A DNA stretch of 34,044 bases from assembly GCA_964534705.1 (NCBI GenBank), contig CAZHPY010000010.1:1-34044 (forward strand), written 5' to 3'. Both the position numbers and the translations under genes were made by a program. The stretch is from CAZHPY01 sp964534705 (lineage in GTDB: Bacteria > Omnitrophota > Gorgyraeia > 2-01-FULL-45-10). This document shows positions 15,722 to 24,333 of the stretch, piece after piece (within the stretch, counting starts at the first letter, position 1; each line of letters opens with the position of its first letter). The notes beneath the pieces were generated by a model. It saw only the letters and a program-made list of their open reading frames with translations. It ran no database searches and was not told the origin of the DNA.

Positions 15722-17105
15722 CGTACTCCGTCCAGATGCCCTGGCCCCAATAACGAAAATCACTCGACTGCGAAAGCAGAAGATATAAGAGCGCTTTTTT
15801 ATATTTCGCGCTTGCAGTATCCGTCCCTTTCGCGTCAAATTTTTTATGGAATTCAACGCTTAATTTTTTAATAGGGTCGAGAACGTCTTCATATCCCTTC
15901 ACCCAGTTCTTATCATTAGTCCATGATCCTTTATCCAGGTTAAAATTAGGGTCTTTTGCATGGACCTTTTCGATCGCCTTATCGCTGGCATGCTCAAAAT
16001 ACTCGGTCACGTGTTCCCATATCCTGTGCTGCGATATCGGCTGAACGGGAGTATACTGATTTTCATCGATGCCTGCGCGCTTCATGAATTCCAGATATTC
16101 GGAACCGTTCATGGCCACGGTCCCTACTATGCCGATCTCCTGGAAGGCCTGCTTATAAGCCGGAGGGAATTCATTCATCATCACGCCGCCATTCTCGCCG
16201 TCGCCTATCTGAAGCACGTAGGGCGGCAGCTTCCTGCCATGGATATCTTCCCTGCCTCTTGATTTCGCCTCATAATACGGCTGCATCTGCGCAACCAGCT
16301 TTGTATCCGAACCCTGGGTCTTCACAAGCACCGTGATCTCTTCCGTTTTACCGAGCGAATTCTTGGCGACCAGACGGTGCGGGATATGCGGCCTTCTTAT
16401 GCCGCTCCCGTCAAGGTTCTCTATCGTATGCTCCTGGACCATTAACCATTCGTAGCCGCATTCTTTGAGGGCTTTGACATACTCGTAGCATATATCCGGA
16501 TGTATGGGCAGGTGCATTTCAGGGGCTGAAAATCCCTTTACTCTTCCCGCTGCCTCGCTGCCGAATATCGACTCAAAATGTTCGCGCCATGCGGCCATGT
16601 GTAATTTGATATCGGGGACAGGCGTGGAAGTGACGACCGCATGCGACCACATCGTTCCGAGCCATTCAACGTACCTGTAATATTTCTTGTTATCAGTGAC
16701 TTCTTTAAGCTTTTCAAGCGCTTTGCCGCCGTCGATCTGGCTCAACCCCCAAAGCAGGTTACCGGAATAATCCAGCATTACTCTCGGATTATGCCCTTCG
16801 CCGGAAAGTTCCTTGACGAAATCTGCCGTTCTTGAATAACACCATAAAAATACCGTCGCATTATGGTTATCGCCTATATTCTGGTGCTCAAGCATGTACT
16901 GAAGATTTGAAATTAGCCTGGCATTTCTCAGGTCATCGCTAGAGGCAGGGATCGTGGGCTGATGCATGTGAAGCGCTATTCCAAAGGCTGACTGGACCCT
17001 GTCAAAATCGATATTTGAACATGACGCATATAGTTCTTTTTTCGTTCTTGATGCCTTTGACACATTTTTTTCCTTGCCGCTTATGGAGAGCAAACTATCG
17101 TGCAT
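15678..17105 (-). CDS. glycoside hydrolase family 57 enzyme, specificity unknown
   Basis: A 475-residue protein. The GH57 signature HMHQP is at residues 46-50, the likely nucleophile is Glu196 in FSAPEMHLP, and the likely acid is Asp302 in GDGENGG. GH57 enzymes act on alpha-1,4 or alpha-1,6 glucans by a retaining mechanism. This one does not match the branching enzyme next to it and may be an alpha-amylase, a 4-alpha-glucanotransferase or similar. The N-terminal 35 residues are charged and lack a signal peptide, so it is cytoplasmic. AAGGAGG lies 6 nt before the ATG, and the start overlaps the branching-enzyme gene by 11 bp. It is the last gene of the alpha-glucan operon. Confidence 0.88.
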   Translation of the reverse strand: MHDSLLSISGKEKNVSKASRTKKELYASCSNIDFDRVQSAFGIALHMHQPTIPASSDDLRNARLISNLQYMLEHQNIGDNHNATVFLWCYSRTADFVKELSGEGHNPRVMLDYSGNLLWGLSQIDGGKALEKLKEVTDNKKYYRYVEWLGTMWSHAVVTSTPVPDIKLHMAAWREHFESIFGSEAAGRVKGFSAPEMHLPIHPDICYEYVKALKECGYEWLMVQEHTIENLDGSGIRRPHIPHRLVAKNSLGKTEEITVLVKTQGSDTKLVAQMQPYYEAKSRGREDIHGRKLPPYVLQIGDGENGGVMMNEFPPAYKQAFQEIGIVGTVAMNGSEYLEFMKRAGIDENQYTPVQPISQHRIWEHVTEYFEHASDKAIEKVHAKDPNFNLDKGSWTNDKNWVKGYEDVLDPIKKLSVEFHKKFDAKGTDTASAKYKKALLYLLLSQSSDFRYWGQGIWTEYAKEICRRGMEALKG

Positions 17106-18717
17106 ACAATGCCTCCTTCTGATAATATTTAGCGCAATTCATGCCGGAAAATATGTTATCCCTCGCCTCAACTTCTTTGAGCCAGTCTTTATCAAGAGAA
17201 TCGCTTAAAAGATCGTCATAGATCTTTGTAAACCTGTTTATGTGCACCTTTGTCCTCTTATGAGCGTAGGGTACCATTGTCCCTGTTTTCATTATAAATG
17301 CCCAGTCGCTCGACTCGGCAAGCACCAATTCCCTTGCTGCCTGGTTAAGCGCCCTGGCCTTGAGCTTATTTGATTCCGGGCGCGCCAATTGTTTGGCAAA
17401 TTTTTCGGTCAACTCAGCCATGCGCTCGCCTGCAGCATGAAGATGCCTGTATATCCAGTCCGTCTCACCGCATAGCCACTGTTCACCATAACCTTTCCAG
17501 CCCCAGCTTGAAGAGGTCGGCATCGAAACCTGGTTAACGGGATATTCTTCCAGGTATTCCGAAGGGGTTATCATCCTTACGGCCTTCTGGTCATACGCTA
17601 TCTTCCTTGCAAGAAAATCTATCCACATCGGGCCTTCGAACCACCAGTGGCCGAACAACTCAGCGTCATACGGCGCTATGATCATGGGCTTCCTGTCCAT
17701 GTGATACGCCAGATGTTCTATTTGTTTTTCCCTGTTGAACATGAAATTACCCGCGTGCATGGCTGCTTTTTCGCGCGCCCAGTCGGGTACATATGGCTCT
17801 TTATATTGTGTATTACCCGTTATCCTCCAGTACTTCATCCCGGTATTGACCCTTAACCCTGATGGATGTATATAAGGCTTTATATAATCAAAATCCAGTT
17901 CATAGCCTATGTCTTTGTAGTATTCCCTGTAATCAACATCTCCAGGGTAACCCTCTTTCGAGCTCCACACCTGTTTAGAAGATTCCCAGTCACGGCCGAA
18001 TGCCGCGACGCCGGAAGGACAATAAAGAGGCGCGTAAACACCGAACTTCGGCGATGGGTCCGCGTTCATTATGGCATGAGAATCGACAAAGAAATACCTG
18101 ATACCCGCATCCTTGAGTATTTTATCGACCCCGGGATAGTAGCCGCATTCCGGAAGCCAGAACCCTCTGGGGGAGCATTTAAAGGTTTTCTTATAATGGT
18201 CCACGCCTATCTGGACCTGGGCTTTTACCGAACTCTCATTGACGCGTAGAAGCGGAAGGAATCCGTGTGTCGCGCAGGACCCGATTATCTCAATAAAACC
18301 CATGTCCTGGAATTTTTTGAACGCTGACACGATATCTTTTTTGTACCTATTGACAAAAATTTCCCTGGCCTCAAGGAACCTGCTGTGATACATAAGCGCA
18401 AGCCCGTGGAAACGTGAATCATAGCCTGTTCTTTCGATCTCCTTCGCTGAAAGCTCAAGAAGTTTATCGATATGCCGGACATATCTGGACTGTAAAAGCG
18501 GGTCCTTCAGCATGGAAACCAGCGGCGGCGTCATCGACATCGTGACCCGGAAATCTACCCCGTCTTTTATAAGCCTTTCGAATATATTTATAAGAGGCAG
18601 GTATGTTTCCGTTATTGCTTCGTAAAGCCAATTTTCTTCTAGGAAATTTTCGTCTTCGGGATGGCGGACAAAAGGCAGGTGCGTATGCAGGACTAGGCTA
18701 AGATATCCTCTGTGCAT
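17095..18717 (-). CDS. GH57 1,4-alpha-glucan branching enzyme
   Basis: A 540-residue protein of the TT1467/TK1436 class. It begins with the GH57 motif LVLHTHLPFVRHPE. Nucleophile Glu190 lies in GFWLPECGYYPG, and acid Asp351 in APYDAELFGHWWFEGP, both close to their positions in characterised branching enzymes. The C-terminal DUF1957-like helical part has SSWGWKGYGEQWLCG. It forms alpha-1,6 branches in glycogen-like polymers. Its length matches the bacterial (about 520) rather than the archaeal (about 670) form. It overlaps the DUF4912 gene by 20 bp and the second GH57 gene by 11 bp, which points to translational coupling. Confidence 0.93.
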   Translation of the reverse strand: MHRGYLSLVLHTHLPFVRHPEDENFLEENWLYEAITETYLPLINIFERLIKDGVDFRVTMSMTPPLVSMLKDPLLQSRYVRHIDKLLELSAKEIERTGYDSRFHGLALMYHSRFLEAREIFVNRYKKDIVSAFKKFQDMGFIEIIGSCATHGFLPLLRVNESSVKAQVQIGVDHYKKTFKCSPRGFWLPECGYYPGVDKILKDAGIRYFFVDSHAIMNADPSPKFGVYAPLYCPSGVAAFGRDWESSKQVWSSKEGYPGDVDYREYYKDIGYELDFDYIKPYIHPSGLRVNTGMKYWRITGNTQYKEPYVPDWAREKAAMHAGNFMFNREKQIEHLAYHMDRKPMIIAPYDAELFGHWWFEGPMWIDFLARKIAYDQKAVRMITPSEYLEEYPVNQVSMPTSSSWGWKGYGEQWLCGETDWIYRHLHAAGERMAELTEKFAKQLARPESNKLKARALNQAARELVLAESSDWAFIMKTGTMVPYAHKRTKVHINRFTKIYDDLLSDSLDKDWLKEVEARDNIFSGMNCAKYYQKEALYAR

Positions 18718-19771
18718 GTCTGGTCTTCTCCCTGATCGCCCCTGTTGTGATCTCTCTTGTTTCTACTTTATCGCCGGACATCGCCTGGAAAGAGAGGGGT
18801 ATCCTTCCATCGGGCAATGCCATTCTCATGCTGAACGTCCCATCGCTGCGTAATGGCACCGGCCTATCTTCCCACCATACGCTGGCATCGGGTTCTGTGC
18901 GGCCATATACTATAAGCTCAGTATTAAGTTCAAAGAAAAATTTCCTGCCCTTCAGGACAGACTCGCTGGCGCCGCCGGTAACGGATTCGCTCGCGCCCGA
19001 CACTATCTCCCCGGAAGAACCGAACATCGTTTTTTTAGTGAACGCATTCCTTAAAAAACTACTATGTTTCGCTCCTATTAATTGGATGTCGGGATTGTAG
19101 CGCCTCCCTGGATCCCTGTTTCTCATAGCGGCTTCTGCCGCCAGTCTCTTTGATATTATGTCCTTTAAGGTCGGGGAAAGGCGTGAATAATAATCTCTTA
19201 CATCGTCTTCGGTCAATGATATCCTTCGTGCCCTTGATGCTGCGCGGCGGCCAGATAGATCATCTGTCTTTTTTCCACCATGGGTATGGGATTGCGCAAA
19301 TACATAAGGCCTTTCGGCCTTCTTTTCATCGACCTTCATCCACACTTCTTCTTTTCGCCAGGAAGATACCTTGCCAGGCGTCGTTACGAAATTAGACCTT
19401 GCGATCTGGAAAAATCTTCCGTCAGGAGCGCGCAGCCCCAGATCTGCGCAAAAAGAAGCATTATCGTTCCAGGTATTTATATACCAGCTGCCGGAATTGC
19501 CGACATTGATATCGAACTGGTGGTTAGCATTCCCGCCGTCAAAATCCTTACACGTTACATCGTATACTCGCAGGACCATTCCGGACCTGTCATACTCATG
19601 GCCAAGAAGCTTTCTCAGGCCTTCTGAAGTTGCCGACGCGATCTCCCAGTAAGCGAACATCCAGTTCGGGTCCCGCGCCATCAGGGTAAGTTTTGTTTTG
19701 TTATAAGATGCGGGCAGGTCGAGGCGATCTTCGAAAGTTTTACTCTTTTTATTATTAAGAATTGTAGACAT
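18698..19771 (-). CDS. DUF4912-domain protein
   Basis: A 357-residue protein. The DUF4912 domain (about residues 20-145) shows LTLMARDPNWMFAYWEI and the later FCADLGLRAPDGRF. A charged, Arg-rich linker follows (about 165-225). A short duplicated stretch with GASESV twice (near 260-275) precedes a C-terminal beta-rich part (FFFELNTELIVYGRTEPDA) like an Ig-type or carbohydrate-binding fold. No catalytic residues are recognisable. DUF4912 proteins have no assigned function that I know. The place between a glycosyltransferase and a branching enzyme, with 17-bp and 20-bp overlaps, suggests a structural or regulatory role in alpha-glucan synthesis. No signal peptide is seen. Confidence 0.8.
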   Translation of the reverse strand: MSTILNNKKSKTFEDRLDLPASYNKTKLTLMARDPNWMFAYWEIASATSEGLRKLLGHEYDRSGMVLRVYDVTCKDFDGGNANHQFDINVGNSGSWYINTWNDNASFCADLGLRAPDGRFFQIARSNFVTTPGKVSSWRKEEVWMKVDEKKAERPYVFAQSHTHGGKKTDDLSGRRAASRARRISLTEDDVRDYYSRLSPTLKDIISKRLAAEAAMRNRDPGRRYNPDIQLIGAKHSSFLRNAFTKKTMFGSSGEIVSGASESVTGGASESVLKGRKFFFELNTELIVYGRTEPDASVWWEDRPVPLRSDGTFSMRMALPDGRIPLSFQAMSGDKVETREITTGAIREKTRHAQRIS

Positions 19772-20918
19772 GCAATACCTGGTCAGCTATTACGTTCCAC
19801 GAAAAGGATGATTCCACCGCTACGCGGCCGTTCCTTCCCATCCATCTTGCGTGCTCAAAATCTGAAAATAACGTTCCTATCCCCCAGGCAATGGATTCCG
19901 GGTTACAGTATATCTTAAAGCCTGTCACATCATGCCATACTATTTCCGACGGCCCGCCGTTACAGCTTGCCACAACGGGTTTTCCTGCGCTCCATGCCTC
20001 CAGGATCACTATACCGAATGGCTCGTTCCTGCTAGGGACACATACACAATCGCAGGCTTTGTATAGATCCGTCAGCCGCCAACCACTGTGATGGCCCAGG
20101 AACCGGGTAGAATGCGCTATCCCCATATGCCTTGCGCGATCTTCTATACCCCAGCGCATTTCACCGTCGCCTACAAAGACAAACTTCGCGTTCCCATAAT
20201 ATTTCAATACGTAAGGAATGGCCTCGAGAAGAAGGTCGGGGCCTTTTTGGTATACCATCCTTCCGGAAAAAAGCACCATCGGGTCCATGGGCCCTATACC
20301 GTATGTCCGCCGCACTCCGGCCGGATCTATCCAGCCATCATAATTTGCAGGGCTTACACCGTTATATATGACATTTACCTTCGAGTCCGGCAGGTTATAC
20401 ATCCACATGATCTCATTCTTAAGCGCTCCCGATACCGCGATCACGCGGTCACTGCAGAATGTACCGTGCCTTTCATGGTCCCTTATCCTCGCCGACCTGC
20501 CTCCGTAAAAATTATTCCCGCACCTTCCATATTCGGTAGAGTGTATTGTCAGGATCGACTTGCGGCGGCGGCCTTCTTTTATCCAAACCATGGCGTTGGA
20601 AGCCAGCCAATCGTGGGCATGCACGATATCAAATGCAGCGCCCATGTAGTCTTCGGCCTTAAAAACCGATTCGACAAAGGAGCGGCACATATTATTTATT
20701 TCTTCGACAAAATCAGAATGGCAGGAGAACGGTACCCTGTGATAATGGACCCCATGTATGCACTCATACTGCGCGTGGTTAGGCCTGCCCATACGCGTAA
20801 AGATGTGGACCTCATTGCCCTTGCGTTCCAACGCAGCGGCCAATTCCGTAACGTGAGCGGCAACACCCCCCACACCTATAGAATGAAGCGATTCCCAGGA
20901 AAGTAAGGCTATTCTCAT
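19755..20918 (-). CDS. GT4-family glycosyltransferase, probable alpha-glucan synthase
   Basis: A 387-residue GT-B enzyme. The N-terminal acceptor loop is IGVGGVAAHVTELAAAL (residues 14-30), and the C-terminal nucleotide-sugar domain has FSGRMVYQKGPDLLLEAI and NEPFGIVILEAWSAGKPVV, the EX7E motif of retaining GT4 enzymes. It lacks the KTGGL loop of bacterial GT5 GlgA and more resembles archaeal-type GT4 glycogen synthases. It is first in an operon with DUF4912 and two GH57 genes, so making the linear alpha-1,4 glucan is the likely role. A surface-polysaccharide transferase is the alternative. GAGG lies 10 nt before the ATG. Confidence 0.87.
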   Translation of the reverse strand: MRIALLSWESLHSIGVGGVAAHVTELAAALERKGNEVHIFTRMGRPNHAQYECIHGVHYHRVPFSCHSDFVEEINNMCRSFVESVFKAEDYMGAAFDIVHAHDWLASNAMVWIKEGRRRKSILTIHSTEYGRCGNNFYGGRSARIRDHERHGTFCSDRVIAVSGALKNEIMWMYNLPDSKVNVIYNGVSPANYDGWIDPAGVRRTYGIGPMDPMVLFSGRMVYQKGPDLLLEAIPYVLKYYGNAKFVFVGDGEMRWGIEDRARHMGIAHSTRFLGHHSGWRLTDLYKACDCVCVPSRNEPFGIVILEAWSAGKPVVASCNGGPSEIVWHDVTGFKIYCNPESIAWGIGTLFSDFEHARWMGRNGRVAVESSFSWNVIADQVLHVYNS

Positions 20919-20947
20919 GATATTATTACCTCTATTTTAGGCCTAAT

Positions 20948-20956
20948 ATTGTACCA
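20948..20956 (-). promoter_or_regulatory. extended -10 promoter of the alpha-glucan operon
   Basis: On the minus strand TGGTACAAT fits the extended -10 form TGnTATAAT with one mismatch, about 29 bp before the GT4 start codon. No good -35 box is visible, as is normal for extended -10 promoters. The 72-bp spacer to hemL holds nothing else. Confidence 0.5.
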
Positions 20957-20990
20957 AATAAAGCGGTTTATTACTACTTTTATTTATTAT

Positions 20991-22265
20991 TTATAGCTTT
21001 ACCCTCCTGTGGGCACGCACCGTCCTGGCAATGTCTTCATCTGTATGGGCAAAAGAAATAAAATTTGCTTCGAATTGAGACGGAGCCATATAGATACCTT
21101 TGCGCAACAGGGCCCAGAAATATTTCGCGTATAATTTTGTATCCGACGCCTTAGCGCTTTTAAGATCGGTGACCTTGTTACCGGTAAAAAATACTGTAAA
21201 GACAGGCCCTATCCGGTTGATCGTTATATGGATCTTTTTTTTGCTGAGATGAGAATATATTTGTTTGCAAAGGTTATCCGATACGTCATTTAACGCGTCA
21301 TAATCCATAATTGCCAGTTCTCTTAACGCAGTTATGCCGGCACGGACCGCAACCGGGTTGCCGGAAAGCGTCCCTGCCTGATATACCGGGCCCAGCGGGG
21401 CGACGCAATCCATTATTTCGCTTTTTCCACCGTATGCGCCTATCGGGAAACCCGCTCCTATTATTTTCCCTAAACAGGTAAGGTCCGGCCTGACCCCGAA
21501 ATGGTCCTGGATCCCGCCGAACCGTAAACGAAAACCGGTTATGACTTCGTCGAATATGAGCACTATACCGTATTTTTTTGTAAGGCTGCGCAGCGCTGAA
21601 AGAAAATCTTTTTCCGGCAGGACGACTCCCATGTTTGCGGATACAGGCTCAACTATTATGCAGGCGATATCACGGTAATTTTTTTTCACGGTTTCCGTAA
21701 CAGTTTTGATATCGTTATATGGACAGACTATCGTATCTGCTATTGTAGAACGTGTTATACCGGCACTGGCCTGCGTTGCCGATGAGGCCCGGCCGGAACC
21801 GGGCTTAACAAGCAACCCGTCACAATGGCCGTGGTAACATCCGTCGAACTTAACGATCTTTTCTCTTTTCGTATAGCCGCGGCTTAAGCGTATAGCGCTC
21901 ATTACTGCTTCTGTTCCGGAATTAACAAGGCGTATCTTTTCGATAGATGGGATGGCGCGCTGTATCATTTTGGCGAATTCTGTTTCATGCTTTGTAGGAG
22001 CGCCAAAACTTGATCCGGACATTATGGCTTTTCTTACTGCCTCGCATATTGCCGGATGGCAGTGCCCCAGCATTATCGCCCCCCAGCTCATTACATAATC
22101 TATATACTCGTTCTTATCTTCATCAAATACCGTAGATCCCAAACCCCGCCTTATGAAGATAGGGTTGCCGCCGACCGCCTTAAAGGCTCGGACGGGACTG
22201 TTTACTCCGCCCGGCATATATCGCAAAGCTTCGCGATACAACTCTTTAGAGTTATCCATCTTCAT
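20991..22265 (-). CDS. hemL: glutamate-1-semialdehyde 2,1-aminomutase
   Basis: A 424-residue PLP enzyme of the usual length. The N-terminus has the family opening YMPGGVNSPVRAF, then VNSGTEAVMSAIRLSRG (cofactor phosphate site), DEVITGFR, and the PLP-binding Lys267 in CLGKIIGAGFPIG. It converts glutamate-1-semialdehyde to 5-aminolevulinate in the C5 route to tetrapyrroles. No other tetrapyrrole gene is in the window. The start is well supported: GGAGG sits 8-9 nt before the ATG, behind a good promoter. Confidence 0.97.
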   Translation of the reverse strand: MKMDNSKELYREALRYMPGGVNSPVRAFKAVGGNPIFIRRGLGSTVFDEDKNEYIDYVMSWGAIMLGHCHPAICEAVRKAIMSGSSFGAPTKHETEFAKMIQRAIPSIEKIRLVNSGTEAVMSAIRLSRGYTKREKIVKFDGCYHGHCDGLLVKPGSGRASSATQASAGITRSTIADTIVCPYNDIKTVTETVKKNYRDIACIIVEPVSANMGVVLPEKDFLSALRSLTKKYGIVLIFDEVITGFRLRFGGIQDHFGVRPDLTCLGKIIGAGFPIGAYGGKSEIMDCVAPLGPVYQAGTLSGNPVAVRAGITALRELAIMDYDALNDVSDNLCKQIYSHLSKKKIHITINRIGPVFTVFFTGNKVTDLKSAKASDTKLYAKYFWALLRKGIYMAPSQFEANFISFAHTDEDIARTVRAHRRVKL

Positions 22266-22294
22266 TTACACACCTCCGCGCTTTACTTATCATA

Positions 22295-22323
22295 ATTCTA
22301 CGCGGCAATTTTGTAAATGGCAA
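22295..22323 (-). promoter_or_regulatory. sigma70-type promoter of hemL
   Basis: On the minus strand TTGCCA (22323-22318), a 17-bp spacer and TAGAAT (22300-22295), each five of six to consensus. Initiation near 22288 would give a leader of about 22 nt containing the GGAGG ribosome site. Confidence 0.75.
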
Positions 22324-22344
22324 GCTTCTTTATTTATCTGACTT

Positions 22345-22372
22345 TTTACCATTAAAAAATCCTTGATATAAT
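22345..22372 (+). promoter_or_regulatory. promoter of the FecR-barrel-HD-GYP unit
   Basis: TATAAT (22367-22372) is preceded at 16 bp by TTTACC (22345-22350), a four-of-six -35 match. It lies about 42 bp before the FecR-domain gene. The 149-bp divergent spacer between hemL and this gene otherwise shows only the two promoters and ribosome sites. Confidence 0.6.
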
Positions 22373-22414
22373 GACCCATTAGTAATAAAATAATCATGGC
22401 AAAGGAGGCCTATT

Positions 22415-23254
22415 ATGTCTATATTTGATAGAAAAGTTTTGTTATCAGCGGCAGTAATATCCCTGTCGCTTTTTTTATTCAGCGGTATAGCTGAATCCAA
22501 AGACACTGCTGCGATAATAGCGGTAAGAGGCGGACCCAAGATCATGAAACAGGGCTCGTCAACATGGGATACCTGCAACAAGAACAAGGCTATAACTAAC
22601 GGCGACAGGATAATGACCTTGAAGGGCGAAGCTGTAGAAATATCATTTTCAGATGACAACAGCAAAATAATCAAGATAGGCGAGAATTCGGACGTGTACA
22701 TAAGAAAGATTGAATCGCCTTATTCGATAGAACTTATAAATGGCGAGGCAATGGCGCTTTTGGAAAAACTCCCCGAAGGGTCGACTTTTGAAATACGGAC
22801 GCCTACCGGAATAAGCGGAGCCAGAGGAACGGGTTGGGGCGTTACTGCAAGTGAGCTTAAAGCAATATTCAAATCCTTCGAAAATACCATCTATGTAAAA
22901 GGTATAGATGCAGCCGGCAATGAAATACCAGGCGAGCTTGAAGTAAGAGAGGGCTGGCAGTCGATAGTCGATAAGTTTGAAAAACCCGGAGCATTAGAGA
23001 GGCTTGAATCGGGCGACCTTGACCGTTGGAATGAATGGAAAAGCGATGTCATGGACAGGCTGGAAAACTTAAAAGAAAGAGGCTTTGAACAGGCCGCGCA
23101 GATGCAGAATAAGATACAGCAGCTTGACAATAAAAAAACCAGTGATTTCAGGGACGCGAGAGATTCAGATACGATCAAGGCAAGAGAAGACGCGCCTGAA
23201 GTTAGCAGGACAGCGAATGAAGGCGTCACCAGTATAGATACAACGGGTTACTAA
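22415..23254 (+). CDS. secreted FecR-domain protein
   Basis: A 279-residue protein with a Sec signal peptide (about 1-28, hydrophobic AAVISLSLFLFSGIA). Residues about 32-150 form a FecR-type domain: a first strand after the signal, VRGGPKIMKQG, an ITNGDRIMTLKGEAVEISFSD turn, and the GISGARGTGWGV region typical of FecR. The tail (about 195-245) is charged and probably coiled coil. FecR-domain proteins sit in the periplasm or on the cell surface; classic FecR senses via an anti-sigma function, but no membrane anti-sigma segment or sigma factor gene is here, so a structural or ligand-binding role is more likely. AAAGGAGG lies 6-7 nt before the ATG. Confidence 0.85.
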   Translation: MSIFDRKVLLSAAVISLSLFLFSGIAESKDTAAIIAVRGGPKIMKQGSSTWDTCNKNKAITNGDRIMTLKGEAVEISFSDDNSKIIKIGENSDVYIRKIESPYSIELINGEAMALLEKLPEGSTFEIRTPTGISGARGTGWGVTASELKAIFKSFENTIYVKGIDAAGNEIPGELEVREGWQSIVDKFEKPGALERLESGDLDRWNEWKSDVMDRLENLKERGFEQAAQMQNKIQQLDNKKTSDFRDARDSDTIKAREDAPEVSRTANEGVTSIDTTGY

Positions 23255-23269
23255 CAAAAGGCATGCTCA

Positions 23270-24325
23270 ATGAGAAAAACAAAAATATTTAACCTATTTG
23301 TTACCTCGGTCGCCATATTGTCCTTATTACCCATGGCCGGTATTTCAGCGGCAGACATGATAACCGTTACTGAGGAGGAACCGAAATATAAGTATACAAC
23401 AATGCCTTCGGAAAAAGCATTCATACAAAGGACGTCTTCTGCAGACAGCCTGGTCACTAACGCTACTGCGGGCATTACTCAGGGCGTCGATTCCAATCCG
23501 CTGTTGGATTCGTCACATGCGGTAGACAGTTATACGCAGGAAATGGTCGACATGCATTATGCCTACCCGCTCTTTACCTCGATCCTGGGGTTTACAAAGT
23601 CCAAATTCGGTTTTAACGCAATAAATGTAAACTATTATAAAAAAACCGATGTAAACATGTTTAACTCGTTAATAGACTACAACATCGAGATGCAAGCATC
23701 TGACACGATCACCGTAACCAGCGGATACGCCCTTGAGATCATGTGGTTCCCTAATGATGAAGATGGTAATTATATAGGCAACGAATTCAATACAAGCTTT
23801 AAACAATTCCTGACCAAATGGCTGTATCATAAGGAAACATACCGTTTTCGCCTAAAAAATTTCCCCAGCAATGAAGCCCTGGATGGGGCCGGCGTTGCGC
23901 GCGACAACTTGCGCCAGGATACGAGGAATATCTTTGAGAGTGAGCTAGGTGCGTATATAGGAGATAATACTAAGGTAAGAGTAACGAACCAGTTCTATTA
24001 CAACAGCTCCAACTATAGCTTCACGGATTTTTACGATTATTCCAATTATAGGGTCGGAGGTTCGGTGATCCAGTTCTTTACGAAAAAATTGTACGGCATA
24101 GGCGGCGTATTTTACCAAAGGCGCAACTATAAGAACAGGTTTACCCCCAGAAGATTATCGCGCCAGAAGGATAATCTTTATACCGTTACAGGTTCTCTTA
24201 TATACGATATCAGGAGGGACCTGTCGGTATTTGTAAATTACTCCCATAGCGAAAATCATTCCAATGAGCCTTTTGACCAGTATGTTAATACGCTATATTC
24301 CTTCGGCCTCTACTATAACTTTTAA
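23270..24325 (+). CDS. outer-membrane beta-barrel protein, unknown function
   Basis: A 351-residue protein with a Sec signal peptide (about 1-27, ending GISA-AD). The mature part is rich in alternating aromatic and polar strands (for example FGFNAINVNYYKK, YRVGGSVIQFF, LYGIGGVFYQRRNY) and ends in SFGLYYNF, with the terminal Phe that the outer-membrane assembly machinery recognises. About 12-14 strands seem possible. No known family is recognised. It sits 15 bp after the FecR-domain gene and 8 bp before the HD-GYP gene, so it probably works with the FecR-domain protein at the cell surface. Confidence 0.75.
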   Translation: MRKTKIFNLFVTSVAILSLLPMAGISAADMITVTEEEPKYKYTTMPSEKAFIQRTSSADSLVTNATAGITQGVDSNPLLDSSHAVDSYTQEMVDMHYAYPLFTSILGFTKSKFGFNAINVNYYKKTDVNMFNSLIDYNIEMQASDTITVTSGYALEIMWFPNDEDGNYIGNEFNTSFKQFLTKWLYHKETYRFRLKNFPSNEALDGAGVARDNLRQDTRNIFESELGAYIGDNTKVRVTNQFYYNSSNYSFTDFYDYSNYRVGGSVIQFFTKKLYGIGGVFYQRRNYKNRFTPRRLSRQKDNLYTVTGSLIYDIRRDLSVFVNYSHSENHSNEPFDQYVNTLYSFGLYYNF

Positions 24326-24333
24326 GATATTAG

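Noticed and set aside
20088..20906. 272-codon plus-strand open frame inside the GT4 gene
   Set aside because: Antisense to a gene with EX7E and GT-B motifs; no recognisable domain; unusual composition rich in His, Tyr and Arg.
19755..20918. Calling this gene glgA
   Set aside because: The GT5 KTGGL loop is not present; the sequence fits the GT4 family instead.
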